64,000 nt of DNA from Frondihabitans sp. PAMC 28766 (GCF_001577365.1 NZ_CP014513.1:1364001-1428000); one strand, 5' to 3'. Shown: positions 46,459 through 60,703, counted from the stretch's first letter. The notes: generated from the sequence alone by a model not told the origin. Program-made: numbers and translations.

Positions 46459-47184
46459 GTGACCGACCAGACCTCCTTCCGTGTCGGCTTCGTGCCCGGC
46501 GTGACGTTGACCAAGTGGTCGCGGGTCTGGGCCGAGCGTCACCCCGAACTCGCCCTCGAGGCGGTGACGATCGGGGCGCAGGATCCGACGGCTCACCTCG
46601 CCGACGACGACCTCGCCGTGGTCTTCGCCCGGCTGCCCGTCCCGGCCGAGGGTTTCCACTCGATCGCGCTCTACGACGAGCAGCCCGTGGTGGTGCTGCC
46701 GAAAGAGCACGCGCTCGCCGAGTTCATGTCGTTCACGGCCGCGGATCTCGAGGGCGAGCCTCGCTTCGACCTCGACCCGGCTCTCTCCCATGACGAGGCG
46801 ATGCAGGTCGAGACGGTGGCCTCCGGCGCCGGCATCGCGATCATGCCGCAGTCGCTGGCCCGCCTCTATGGCCGCAAGGGCATCACGGTGCGCCCGATCA
46901 CGGATCTGCCGCCGACCACGATTGCGCTGGTCTGGCCCGAGGGCGCGACGACTCCCGAGGTCGACGACTTCATCGGCGTGGTGCGCGGTCGCACGGCGAA
47001 CAGCTCCCGCGCCGGCGGCGACGAGGCGCCGGCTGACAAGATCGGCCCCGTCGCGAAGGCCAAGGCGAAACGGGCCGCGGCCGCCGAGGCGGCCGGCACA
47101 GCCGGGGCCAAGGGGACTGCGCGCGGCTCCCGCAAGACGCCGCCGCGCGGCCGCGGCTCGGGCCCGCGCAAGGGTCGCCGCTGA
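46459..47184 (+). CDS. LysR-type substrate-binding domain protein without a helix-turn-helix
   Basis: 241 residues. Residues 1-175 resemble the effector-binding domain of LysR regulators: FRVGFVPGVTLTKWSRVWAERHPELALEAV, LAVVFARLPVPAEGFHSIALYDEQPVVVLPKEHALAE and GIAIMPQSLARLY. The N-terminal DNA-binding helix-turn-helix is absent because the protein starts directly at the first strand. A very basic Ala/Lys/Arg tail (about 185-241) could bind nucleic acid instead. Paired divergently with DUF5997. Confidence 0.83.
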   Translation: MTDQTSFRVGFVPGVTLTKWSRVWAERHPELALEAVTIGAQDPTAHLADDDLAVVFARLPVPAEGFHSIALYDEQPVVVLPKEHALAEFMSFTAADLEGEPRFDLDPALSHDEAMQVETVASGAGIAIMPQSLARLYGRKGITVRPITDLPPTTIALVWPEGATTPEVDDFIGVVRGRTANSSRAGGDEAPADKIGPVAKAKAKRAAAAEAAGTAGAKGTARGSRKTPPRGRGSGPRKGRR

Positions 47185-47245
47185 CGCCCGCCCCGCTCTC
47201 TCCCTCGGCGGCCGGTCGGCCGCCGACCCGCGCCTCGTCCCCGCC

Positions 47246-47305
47246 CCTTACCTTTTCGGCACGGCCTGACCTTCGCGTGGGCACGGGTCTGCCGAAAAGA
47301 TAAGG
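47246..47305. terminator. Terminator of the ACCTTTTCGGC hairpin family
   Basis: CCTTACCTTTTCGGCA (47246-47261) pairs with TGCCGAAAAGATAAGG (47290-47305) with one mismatch, 61 nt after the LysR-like gene. Confidence 0.85.
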
Positions 47306-47353
47306 CTGCGTCGTACGATCGGCGACTACAGCTACCGCAGCACGATCGGGAGC

Positions 47354-47516
47354 ATGGGTGGGCAGTTCCTCGTCCGGGATCCTGCGCTCCGCACCGCGTT
47401 CGACGCCCTCTCGTACAGCCGAAAGCGTGCTTCTCGTCGAGCCCTTCGACCAGGCGAAGGCCGCCGACACCCGCCAGCGGCGGCTCGACAAGGCGCTGGA
47501 GTCGCTCCGCGCCTGA
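47354..47516 (+). pseudogene. Degraded C-terminal fragment of a YdeI/OmpD-associated (bacteriocin-protection-like) protein
   Basis: The frame from 47354 encodes LRTAFDALSYSRKRAS; one frame over, the sequence continues VLLVEPFDQAKAADTRQRRLDKALESLRA to a TGA at 47514. Together these match the typical C-terminus of YdeI-type proteins (AF..LSYSRKRE.V...EAKK..TR.RRI.KAL..L). The N-terminal domain is missing and there is a frameshift, so it is probably a relic. Recognition is from memory of the family and is moderately certain. Confidence 0.5.
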
Positions 47517-47920
47517 CCGCTCGGCGCGCAGCCCGTCGCGCCGTCCGACTCCAGAGTCGTGCCATGCCGGGCGGACCGAAGCCGACGAATTCCTCCCCGC
47601 GGCGCGTATTTCGTGTGCCCCGCCATCAGTCGGGAGGAACCCTCGATGGGCTCGGAGGAAATCCGGCCGCAACCGCGTCACCGGGAGGTAAACCCACCTA
47701 GGCCCCGCGGCCCAGGAGGAAGCTGATCCCGTTCATCCTCCCGAATGTCGACCTCTTCCCCGACACCGGTCTCCCTCCGACCGTGCGCCATGATTCCACC
47801 CGTTTCTCTCGAGACCCCGGGGCGCCCGAGAGCCCGGGGCTCCCGAGAGCCCGGGGCACATCCTGCGCACGAGCACCGTGGCGGCGGCGTAGCGTCCCGC
47901 CCACCGACCGAGGAGGAGCA
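47517..47920. other. Intergenic stretch with GC-rich tandem repeats
   Basis: About 400 bases without a supported gene. Three 17-nt units (47808-47824 imperfect, 47825-47841, 47842-47858; CCCGAGAGCCCGGGGC core) lie in the second half. Open frames crossing it have no ribosome-binding site or family resemblance. Confidence 0.5.
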
Positions 47921-48127
47921 GTGGCGCTGAGCAAGGGCGACAAGGTGACGTGGAAGACGTCGCAGGGCGACACGAACGGCCACGTGGTCGAGAGGCGCCT
48001 CGATCCGTTCGAATTCGACGGGCAGAAGTTCAACGCCTCGCACGACGAGCCGTACTTCATCGTGCAGTCGGACAAGACCGACGCGAAGGCCGCCCACAAG
48101 GAGTCGGCTCTCACGAAGAAGAGCTGA
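47921..48127 (+). CDS. DUF2945 / hypervirulence-associated TUDOR-domain protein
   Basis: 68 residues from GTG 47921, which follows AGGAGGAGCA. The family pattern KGDKVTWKTSQGDTNGHVVE followed by FDGQKFNASHDEPYFIVQSDKT and a Lys-rich end (ESALTKKS) is typical of the small DUF2945 SH3/Tudor-like barrel. Function unknown. Its last 17 nt overlap the end of the converging MFS gene. Confidence 0.85.
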   Translation: MALSKGDKVTWKTSQGDTNGHVVERRLDPFEFDGQKFNASHDEPYFIVQSDKTDAKAAHKESALTKKS

Positions 48128-49358
48128 ACGAAGAAGAGCCGAGCCGCCGCACACGCGGGTTGGCCGACACGGCGACGACCGCCGCGGCGACGAGCGCGGC
48201 CAGGATCGCGAGAGCGAGCGGCGCTCCCACCAGGTCGTACAGCGGACCGATCACCATCTGGCCGATCGGCATGCCCGCGAGGGCCGCCACCGTCAGGCAC
48301 GCGTAGACCTGCGTCCGCAACGCGCGCGGCACGAGCAGTTGCACCGTCGTGTCGACGGACACCGTGAAGACCTGCAGCCCCGTGCTGGCCGCGAAGAGCG
48401 CCAGGCTCAGCCAGAAGAACCAGTGCAACGGGTCGACCACGCCCCGAGGAAGCTGCAGGATCAGCGCGAGCACCACCAGAGGCAGCCCCATTCCTCCTGC
48501 GACGACCGCCGCTCGAGGCAGACGGATGCGCGCCCGCAGACGACCGGCGATCGTGGCGCCGACGATCAGCCCCACGGTCTGGACGGCACCGGCGAGGCCC
48601 CAGGGCGTCCGCCCGAACGAGTCGTCGGCCGCGAACGGGCCGAGCACCTGCACGCCCCCCGCGAAGGCCAGCTGGCCGACGAACACCAGGGTCAGGCAGG
48701 CGAGAAGCCACTTCGTCCGCACCACGAAGGCGAGGCCGTCGGCGAGATCGCGTGTGAACGACCGGCCGCGGATCGAGCCGATCACTCGCCTCGGCAGGGC
48801 CGCGAACGCCGCGACGGCGAAGGTGAAGGCCAGCGAGCCGACCGCGAGGGCGACCTCGGGGGTCGCGAAGCCGACGAGGATGCCACCGCCTGCGATTCCG
48901 ACGACGAGCCCGATGTTCATGCCGGTCCGGTTGAGCACGGTGGCCGCTCGGGTCAGCGGTTCGCCCACCACATCGCACAGCACCGCGTTCGTCGCGGACG
49001 CGAAGAACGCCGCACCCGCACCGCTCACCGCTGCGGCGACTGCCAGCAGCGGCAGGTCGGCCAGCCCTGTCGCGAGCAGCCCGGCGGCGCCGGCGAGCCC
49101 GACCGCCGACAGGATCGACGCGCCCATCGCCACCGTGCGCTTCGGCAGTCTGTCGGAGACGGCCCCCCCGAACAGGATCAGCACCACGTTCGGCACCGCG
49201 CGGCTCGCCACGACGACGCCGAGCTCGACCGGGTCGGCGCCGAGGTCGATCGCCGCGAACGCGAAGGCGATGGGGCCCAGACCGCTTCCGATCCACGAGA
49301 GCAGGCGGCCCACCCAGAGCGCGCGAAAGGCGGGAAGGCGCAGCAGCGATCCGTTCAT
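48111..49358 (-). CDS. Major facilitator superfamily transporter
   Basis: 415 residues with about 12 predicted helices, e.g. WIGSGLGPIAFAFAAIDLGAD and LAAVVASRAVPNVV-like segments. The motif-A-type loop GGAVSDRLPKRTVAMG lies between helices 2 and 3. The N-terminus FRALWVGRLLSWIGSGLG is typical of the DHA/enterobactin-exporter-like drug efflux branch. Substrate unknown. It diverges from a TetR-family gene 58 nt away, its probable regulator. Confidence 0.88.
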   Translation of the reverse strand: MNGSLLRLPAFRALWVGRLLSWIGSGLGPIAFAFAAIDLGADPVELGVVVASRAVPNVVLILFGGAVSDRLPKRTVAMGASILSAVGLAGAAGLLATGLADLPLLAVAAAVSGAGAAFFASATNAVLCDVVGEPLTRAATVLNRTGMNIGLVVGIAGGGILVGFATPEVALAVGSLAFTFAVAAFAALPRRVIGSIRGRSFTRDLADGLAFVVRTKWLLACLTLVFVGQLAFAGGVQVLGPFAADDSFGRTPWGLAGAVQTVGLIVGATIAGRLRARIRLPRAAVVAGGMGLPLVVLALILQLPRGVVDPLHWFFWLSLALFAASTGLQVFTVSVDTTVQLLVPRALRTQVYACLTVAALAGMPIGQMVIGPLYDLVGAPLALAILAALVAAAVVAVSANPRVRRLGSSSFSSSS

Positions 49359-49403
49359 CGAGCGCCCGGCTGATCCACGGGCCGAGCCTACTCACGCGGC
49401 CCG

Positions 49404-49409
49404 TATCGT
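49404..49409 (+). promoter_or_regulatory. Predicted leaderless -10 for the TetR gene (TATCGT)
   Basis: TATCGT ends 7 nt before GTG 49417 with no ribosome-binding site. Confidence 0.45.
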
Positions 49410-49416
49410 TGGATGC

Positions 49417-50127
49417 GTGAGCATCCACACCGGCCCCGGCGGCGCATCCCGGCAGGCGTCGGCCCCTGGCCACTATGCGAAGGGGCTGGCCAAGCGCGAG
49501 GCGATCCTCGATGCGGCCCTGCCCGTCTTCGGGCAGTCGGGTTTCCACGGGGCGTCGCTCCGCGAGATCGCCCGGCAGTGCGGGGTGTCGCACCAGTCGC
49601 TCATGCACTACTTCCCGACGAAGGAGGAGCTGCTGCTGGCCGTGGTGCGGCGTCGCGACGAACGGCTGAGGCGGCACTTCGGTGACGAGGGCGGCATGCG
49701 CCTGGCCGAGTTGGTCGAGCTCGCCGAATACAACCGCGACGTGCCGGGGGTCATCCAGCTCTTCAACACGGCGTCCGCCGAGGCGACGTCGCCCGAGCAC
49801 CCCGCCCACGACTACTACGCCGACTTCTACCACCGCATCGTCGCCTCGACGAGCGCCTCGCTCGCCGTGGCCGAACGCCACGGGCTCCTCGCTCCGGGGT
49901 TCACGGCCGAAACGGCGGTCCGCGTCGTGCTCGCTGTGCAGGACGGCCTGCAGCTGCAGTGGCTCTACGATCGCGATGCGGTGCACGTGGCCGAGTCGAT
50001 GCGCCTCGTGATCCGCACGATAGTGACCGTGCCGCTCGACGAGCTCGATGCGCTGGCGGTATCCGACGCAGAGGCCGATGCCGCGACCGGCGCAGCGGGC
50101 CGACAGGATGCCGACGAGGCCGTGTAA
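49417..50127 (+). CDS. TetR/AcrR-family transcriptional regulator
   Basis: 236 residues. The N-terminal TetR domain (about 20-70) reads AKREAILDAALPVFGQSGFHGASLREIARQCGVSHQSLMHYFPTKEELL. The C-terminal ligand domain is helical (HDYYADFYHRIVASTSASLAVAERHGLL). It is divergent from the MFS gene, implying control of that exporter by its substrate, and upstream of putA. The tail after position 210 is disordered and acidic. Confidence 0.88.
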   Translation: MSIHTGPGGASRQASAPGHYAKGLAKREAILDAALPVFGQSGFHGASLREIARQCGVSHQSLMHYFPTKEELLLAVVRRRDERLRRHFGDEGGMRLAELVELAEYNRDVPGVIQLFNTASAEATSPEHPAHDYYADFYHRIVASTSASLAVAERHGLLAPGFTAETAVRVVLAVQDGLQLQWLYDRDAVHVAESMRLVIRTIVTVPLDELDALAVSDAEADAATGAAGRQDADEAV

Positions 50128-50144
50128 ACAACAGGTTTCAATCC

Positions 50145-50174
50145 TTGCCACCCGGCAAACTCCGATCGTATCCT
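50145..50174 (+). promoter_or_regulatory. putA promoter with leaderless start
   Basis: TTGCCA (50145-50150), 18 nt, TATCCT (50169-50174), then 6 nt to ATG 50181. An inverted repeat TTGCC-ACCC-GGCAA (50145-50158) overlaps -35 and may be an operator. Confidence 0.55.
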
Positions 50175-50180
50175 TGCCGC

Positions 50181-53100
50181 ATGGCAGACATTGAGACGGT
50201 CCCCATCGTCGTCGACCCCGCATCTCAGACCCTCCCGGCCCTCCCAGCCACCGCGACCCCGCCGATCCCGGCCGCGCTCGCCGACGAGGCGGTTGCCCTC
50301 GCGCGCTCCTGGGCGGCGGAGGCCACGCACGCACCGAGCACGAAGTCGGCCGAGCTGCTCGCCCAAGTGCTGAAGGCCGAGTCGGGCCTGGCCTTCACGA
50401 TCGGTTTCGTCGACCGGGTCGTGCGCCCCGAAGACCTCGGCGTCGCGGCACGGAACCTCTCGCACCTCGCGTCCGGCGTCCCGGCCTTCCTGCCGTTGCC
50501 CATGCGCGCGGCCGTCCGCGTCGGCGGCGCTCTCGCCCCGGCCCTCCCCGGCACCGTCGTGCCGATCGCCCGTCGCGTGCTGCGCGGCATGGTGGGCCAC
50601 CTCATCGTCGACTCTCGCCCCGACAAGCTCGGCGCGGCCATCCAGACGCTCAAGAAGCACGGCACCCGACTCAACCTCAATCTGCTCGGCGAGGCCGTTC
50701 TCGGCGATGCCGAGGCCGACCACCGTCTCGCGGGCACCACGGCCCTGCTCGAGCGCGACGACGTCGACTACGTGTCGATCAAGGTGTCGTCGATCGTGAG
50801 CCAGCTGTCGATGTGGGCGTTCGACGAGACCGTCGAGCGCGTCGTCTCGAAGCTCACTCCGCTCTACGAGATCGCCGCCCGCGCAGGCGTGCCGAAGTTC
50901 ATCAACCTCGACATGGAGGAGTACCGCGACCTCGATCTCACCCTGACGGTGTTCATGGCGGTGCTCGATCAGCCGCAGTTGACGAGCCTCGAGGCCGGCA
51001 TCGTGCTGCAGACCTACCTGCCCGACGCCCTCTCGGCGATGCAGCGTCTGAACGCCTGGGCGCAGCGCCGCGTCGACGCCGGTGGCGCCCCGGTCAAAGT
51101 CCGCGTCGTCAAGGGCGCCAACCTCGCCATGGAGCACGTCGACGCGGCCGTTCACGAGTGGCCCCTCGCCACCTACGACACCAAACAGGACAGCGACACC
51201 AACTACAAGCGCGTCCTCTCCTGGGCGATGACGCCCGAGCGAACGCGGGCGGTGCGCCTCGGCGTCGCGGGGCATAACCTCTTCGACATCGCGTTCGCGC
51301 ACCTTCTCAGCCAGCAGCGCGGCGTCGCGTCGGCGGTCGAGTTCGAGATGCTGCTCGGCATGGCCGAGGGTCAGGCCGAGCTCGTCAAGAAGGCGGTCGG
51401 CGGGCTCCTGCTCTACACGCCGGTTGTGCACCCGCGCGAGTTCGACGTCGCAATCAGCTATCTGATCCGCCGCCTCGAAGAGAACGCGTCGCACGAGAAC
51501 TTCATGTCGGCCGTCTTCGAGCTGGCGTCGAACGAGCGGCTGTTCGAGCGCGAGAAGGGGCGATTCCTCGCTTCACTCGCTGCCGTCCTGAGCCCGTCGG
51601 GCGGGGCTGACGCTCCGGCGCCGCACCGCGTGCAGTCGCGGACGACCGAGCAGCTCGCGCCGATCGAGACCGCCTTCCACAACACCCCCGACACCGACCC
51701 GGCACTGGCCGACAACCGTGAGTGGGGGCGCAGGATCCTGCGCTCGGTCCCCACCTCGACGCTGGGCACCGCGACGATCGAGGCCGCTCGCATCGACGCC
51801 GCAGACGCTCTCGAGAGCGAGGTGCAGGTCGCACTCGCGGCGGCACCCGCGTGGGCGGCCCTCGGCGGCTCGGGCCGGGCCGCCGTGCTGCGCCGTGCCG
51901 CCGTCGAGCTCGGCAAGCGTCGCGCCGACCTCATCGAGGTCGCCGCGTCCGAGACGGGTAAGACGATCGCCGAGGGCGACGTCGAAGTCAGCGAGGCGAT
52001 CGACTTCGCAAACTACTACGCCACCCTCGCCGAAGAGCTCGACCACGTCGACGGCGCGGTCTACGAGGCGCCGTCGCTGATCGTGGTGACGCCGCCGTGG
52101 AACTTCCCCGTCGCGATCCCGACGGGCTCGACCGTCGCCGGCCTCGCGGCCGGTGCCTCCGTCATCGTCAAGCCGGCCGGGCAGGCGAAGCGCTGCGGCG
52201 CCGTGCTGGTCGAAGCGCTCTGGGCGGCGGGGGTGCCGCGCGAGGTGCTGCGCCTGGTCGACGTGGAGGAGGGCGATCTCGGCAAGCAGCTCGTCTCGCA
52301 TCCTGCCGTCGATCGGGTGATCCTCACCGGGGCCTTCGAGACGGCCGAGCTGTTCCGCTCGTGGCGCCCCGACCTGCCGTTGCTCGCTGAGACGAGCGGC
52401 AAGAACGCGATCATCGTGACTCCGAGCGCCGACCTCGACCTCGCTGCCTCCGACGTCATCAAGTCGGCCTTCGGGCACGCGGGGCAGAAGTGCTCGGCGG
52501 CCAGTCTCGTGATCCTGGTGGGCTCGGTCGCTTCGTCCGAGCGGTTCCGTCGCCAGCTCGTCGACGCCGCGTCGAGCATGCGCGTGGGTCTGCCCTCCGA
52601 CCCGACGACGCAGCTGGGCCCGATCGTCGAGCCCGCGCGGGGCAAGCTTCTGCGTGCGCTCACCACGCTGGCGCCCGGCGAGAGCTGGCTCGTCGAGCCG
52701 AAGCGGCTCGACGAGACCGGGCGGCTGTGGTCGCCTGGAGTCCGCGCCGGGGTCGCCCCCGGCAGCGACTTCCACCGCACCGAGTTCTTCGGGCCGGTGC
52801 TCGGCATCATGACTGCCGGGACCCTCGACGAGGCGATCGAGCTGCAGAACGCCACCGACTTCGGCCTCACCGCCGGCATCCACACGCTCGACAGCGCCGA
52901 GCTCGGCACCTGGCTCGACCGGGTCGAGGCGGGCAACCTCTACGTCAATCGCGGCATCACCGGCGCGATCGTGCGCCGACAGCCGTTCGGCGGCTGGAAG
53001 CGCTCGGCGGTGGGCGCGGGCGGCAAGGCCGGTGGGCCCAACTACCTGGTTCACCTGGGGTCGTGGTCACCCGCGCCCCTGGCCTCCAAGGCTCCGGCCG

Positions 53101-53687
53101 CCACTCTGTCGCCGCGTGTGCACTCGTTCGTCACGGCGTTCGAGGGCGCAGGAGGCGACGGCTCGCTCCGCACCGCAGCCGAAGCCGACGAGCGCGCCTG
53201 GTCGCGCACCTACGGCGCGTCGGCCGACGTCTCGCAGGTGGGTCTCGAGCGCAACGTGTTCCGCTACCGCCCGCTGCCCGTCACGGTTCGTCTGGCTGAA
53301 GGAGGGTCGCTCGACGACTTCGCTCGCACGCTGGCCGCAGGTCTGCGCGCCGGGGGAGAGCTGCCGATCAGCACGGCCGTCGAACTTCCCGCCGCAGTCG
53401 TCTCGGCCCTCGCCGGCCACCGTGTCACGCAGATCGACGACGCGGGCTTCCACGCCTCGGTGTCGCGCGGCGCCCTCACGACGCCCCGCATCCGTCTCGT
53501 CGGCCCCGCAGCGGCCCACGGGCGGCTCGCGGTCGCACTCAGAGGCGATCCGTCGGTCGCCGTCTTCGCGGCCCCCGTGACGCCCGCACCCCGCCTCGAG
53601 CTCCTCCCGTACCTGCGCGAGCAGGCCATCGCCGTGACGGCCCATCGCTTCGGCAACCCCGACGCCTGGAGCGAGTCCGTTCTCTGA
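50181..53687 (+). CDS. putA: Bifunctional proline dehydrogenase / L-glutamate gamma-semialdehyde dehydrogenase
   Basis: 1168 residues. Residues about 90-470 form the FAD-dependent proline dehydrogenase barrel (DDVDYVSIKVSSIVSQLSMWAF, GVPKFINLDMEEYRDLDLT, LPDALSAMQRLNAWAQ, VRVVKGANLAMEH). About 540-1000 form the NAD-dependent aldehyde dehydrogenase with VTPPWNFPVAIPTG, ETSGKNAIIVTPSADLD and catalytic GHAGQKCSAAS. The C-terminal ~170 residues form an extra domain. It converts proline to glutamate. No N-terminal ribbon-helix-helix is present, so it is not an autorepressor. Confidence 0.95.
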   Translation: MADIETVPIVVDPASQTLPALPATATPPIPAALADEAVALARSWAAEATHAPSTKSAELLAQVLKAESGLAFTIGFVDRVVRPEDLGVAARNLSHLASGVPAFLPLPMRAAVRVGGALAPALPGTVVPIARRVLRGMVGHLIVDSRPDKLGAAIQTLKKHGTRLNLNLLGEAVLGDAEADHRLAGTTALLERDDVDYVSIKVSSIVSQLSMWAFDETVERVVSKLTPLYEIAARAGVPKFINLDMEEYRDLDLTLTVFMAVLDQPQLTSLEAGIVLQTYLPDALSAMQRLNAWAQRRVDAGGAPVKVRVVKGANLAMEHVDAAVHEWPLATYDTKQDSDTNYKRVLSWAMTPERTRAVRLGVAGHNLFDIAFAHLLSQQRGVASAVEFEMLLGMAEGQAELVKKAVGGLLLYTPVVHPREFDVAISYLIRRLEENASHENFMSAVFELASNERLFEREKGRFLASLAAVLSPSGGADAPAPHRVQSRTTEQLAPIETAFHNTPDTDPALADNREWGRRILRSVPTSTLGTATIEAARIDAADALESEVQVALAAAPAWAALGGSGRAAVLRRAAVELGKRRADLIEVAASETGKTIAEGDVEVSEAIDFANYYATLAEELDHVDGAVYEAPSLIVVTPPWNFPVAIPTGSTVAGLAAGASVIVKPAGQAKRCGAVLVEALWAAGVPREVLRLVDVEEGDLGKQLVSHPAVDRVILTGAFETAELFRSWRPDLPLLAETSGKNAIIVTPSADLDLAASDVIKSAFGHAGQKCSAASLVILVGSVASSERFRRQLVDAASSMRVGLPSDPTTQLGPIVEPARGKLLRALTTLAPGESWLVEPKRLDETGRLWSPGVRAGVAPGSDFHRTEFFGPVLGIMTAGTLDEAIELQNATDFGLTAGIHTLDSAELGTWLDRVEAGNLYVNRGITGAIVRRQPFGGWKRSAVGAGGKAGGPNYLVHLGSWSPAPLASKAPAATLSPRVHSFVTAFEGAGGDGSLRTAAEADERAWSRTYGASADVSQVGLERNVFRYRPLPVTVRLAEGGSLDDFARTLAAGLRAGGELPISTAVELPAAVVSALAGHRVTQIDDAGFHASVSRGALTTPRIRLVGPAAAHGRLAVALRGDPSVAVFAAPVTPAPRLELLPYLREQAIAVTAHRFGNPDAWSESVL

Positions 53688-53693
53688 TCCCTC

Positions 53694-53748
53694 GGTAGTG
53701 CGCAACTCGCCCCTCACTTTCTCGGTGACCGGCTGTTTGTGCACTACC
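53694..53748. terminator. putA terminator-like inverted repeat
   Basis: GGTAGTGC (53694-53701) pairs with GCACTACC (53741-53748); the loop has a further short stem. It starts 7 nt after the putA stop. Confidence 0.6.
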
Positions 53749-53763
53749 TCCGGGCGGCCTCGG

Positions 53764-53769
53764 TAGGCT
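53764..53769 (+). promoter_or_regulatory. Predicted leaderless -10 (TAGGCT)
   Basis: TAGGCT ends 6 nt before GTG 53776. Confidence 0.5.
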
Positions 53770-53775
53770 CGGGGC

Positions 53776-54546
53776 GTGAAGATCGCGCGCTTTTCCAGTC
53801 CTGATGAAGACCCTCGATTCGGCGTCGTCGACGGCGAAGACCTTGTGGTGCTGGCCGGCGACCCCATGTTCGCCGGCTACGAGACGACGGGTGAGCGCGT
53901 CCCGATGCGGGGCGTGAAGATCCTGGCGCCGGTGATCCCCCGCTCGAAGGTGATCGGCATCGGGCTGAACTACTACGACCACGCCGACGAGATGGGCCAG
54001 GAGGCACCGGAGTTCCCGGTCGTCTTCCTCAAGCCGAACACCACCGTCATCGGCCCGGGCGACGCCATCCAGATCCCGCCGGTCGAGGGCCGGATCGACC
54101 TCGAGGGTGAACTGGCCGTCGTCATCGGCAGCATCGCCAAGAAGGTGCGCGCCGAAGACTACGCAGACGTCGTCTTCGGGTACACGATCGCCAACGACGT
54201 CACCGCGCGCACCGTTCAAGAGTCCGACGGCCAGTGGACTCGAGCCAAGAGCTACGACACCTTCTGCCCCCTCGGCCCGTATATCGAGACGGAGTTCGAC
54301 TGGACGGACGCCAGGATCACGTCCCGAGTCGACGGCGAGGTGCTGCAGCGCGAGACGACGCAGCAGATGATCCACAAGATTCCCGAGCTCGTCGCATACG
54401 TCAGTGACATCTTCACCCTGCTGCCGGGTGACGTGATCCTGACGGGGACACCGTCGGGCGTCGGCCCGTTCCGCGCCGGCCAGACCGTCGAGATCGCGAT
54501 CGAGGGCCTCGGATCCCTGATCAGCACGGCGCGCGACCGCGACTGA
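53776..54546 (+). CDS. Fumarylacetoacetate hydrolase family protein
   Basis: 256 residues of the FAH/HpcE fold. Metal ligands are visible in the DLEGELAVVIG strand (E-x-E) and the VFGYTIANDVTAR signature, plus RAKSYDTFCPLGPYI and LLPGDVILTGTPSGVG. Family members hydrolyse or decarboxylate beta-diketone or oxaloacetate-type acids; the natural substrate is uncertain. In many actinobacteria this gene directly precedes gltX; here a whole rRNA operon lies between them. Confidence 0.88.
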   Translation: MKIARFSSPDEDPRFGVVDGEDLVVLAGDPMFAGYETTGERVPMRGVKILAPVIPRSKVIGIGLNYYDHADEMGQEAPEFPVVFLKPNTTVIGPGDAIQIPPVEGRIDLEGELAVVIGSIAKKVRAEDYADVVFGYTIANDVTARTVQESDGQWTRAKSYDTFCPLGPYIETEFDWTDARITSRVDGEVLQRETTQQMIHKIPELVAYVSDIFTLLPGDVILTGTPSGVGPFRAGQTVEIAIEGLGSLISTARDRD

Positions 54547-55132
54547 GGCCTTGTCGTTCGGCAACACGTGCCGCGCGACACGCCCGGGATACGGCCGAGA
54601 TTTGCCCGATGGCCGTCTCACCCGTAGTGTTTCCTCTTGTCAGCCCAAAGGAACGGAAACGGGCCGGGTGCGAAAGCAACCGAGCCAACCTTCCTCAAGT
54701 GGTGGCATCCTCCCCTTGATTCCCTCTTGCCGGTCGAATCGAATGTGGTTAGGATTGCAAGTCCGTCACCTCGCCAGCCCAGCTGGCGTGCAACTCTCCC
54801 CGGAGAGTTGAAGTCGAGTGGATTACAGCTCTCGAGCTGAATTGACTTGGCCCGCCGAGGTGGCTACGGTATCAAAGTTGCCTCCGACGAAGTCCTGCTG
54901 GTCAGGGTGGGTTTGGGGTGCGTTTGGTCCTTGAGAACTCAACAGCGTGCACATTGTCAAATGCCAATTTATACCTCGGCATCTGGGTTTACTGTTTCTC
55001 CTTTGGAGTTGTGGTGTCTGGGTGTTGGGTTTCTTTGAGATTGAATGGACAACAATCGTCAGATTGTTTTGTTCTTTTGGTCAGCATCAAACTTGCTGCC
55101 ATCTGCTTTTGGGTGGGTGGTGGTGTTTTTCT
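54547..55132 (+). promoter_or_regulatory. rRNA operon promoter and leader region
   Basis: Two promoter-like elements precede the operon: TTGCCG-N17-TAGGAT (54727-54755) and TTGACT-N17-TACGGT (54842-54870). Between them is a perfect hairpin, CAACTCTCC/GGAGAGTTG (54791-54810). The leader then has the conserved antitermination-type segment TTGAGAACTCAACAGCGTGC (54931-54950) and A/T-rich sequence up to the 16S. Open frames here are not genes. Confidence 0.75.
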
Positions 55133-55133
55133 T

Positions 55134-60313
<5,180 letters not shown>

Positions 60314-60521
60314 ACACCCCAACCCCTTCGTTCTGCGGGTTGGGCGGTGATGTTCGCGTCCACTATGTGGTTCCCGGAAAACGGTCGGACCGACCGTTGC
60401 ACGGAACAGAAAACACAACAGAATCAGAAAATACAACAGAAGACAGAGCTATGTGTCGTGTGAACGACGCAGCCTGGAACACAGACTTCGTACCGGCGCA
60501 CCGCGCACGTTACGACCTAGT
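60314..60521 (+). other. 23S-5S spacer
   Basis: About 208 bases. It holds a perfect 9-bp palindromic stem, AACGGTCGG-a-CCGACCGTT (60380-60398), and an A-rich run of CAGAA-type repeats (60405-60443). No gene is supported. Confidence 0.7.
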
Positions 60522-60641
60522 GTTTCGGCGGCCATAGCGAGAGGGAAACGCCCGGTCACATTCCGAACCCGGAAGCTAAGACTCTCAGCGCCGATGGTAC
60601 TGCAAGGGGGACCTTGTGGGAGAGTAGGACACCGCCGGACT
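60522..60641 (+). rRNA. rrf: 5S ribosomal RNA
   Basis: 120 nt starting GTTTCGGCGGCCATAGCG and ending ACACCGCCGGACT; the terminal stem pairs and the internal CCCGGTCACATTCCGAACCC and GGTACTGCAAGGGGG loops are conserved. Confidence 0.97.
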
Positions 60642-60675
60642 CACCTTCGCTCCACCAACTGGTGCAGCACCAGCA

Positions 60676-60703
60676 AAGGCCACCCCACACGGGTGGCCTT
60701 TTC
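60676..60703 (+). terminator. rRNA operon terminator
   Basis: AAGGCCACCC (60676-60685) pairs with GGGTGGCCTT (60691-60700) and is followed by a T-run: a standard intrinsic terminator. Confidence 0.93.

Noticed and set aside
47698..50334. An 878-codon minus-strand open frame
   Set aside because: It runs antisense to the MFS, TetR and putA starts; Arg/Pro/Ala-rich, no ribosome-binding site and no family motifs.
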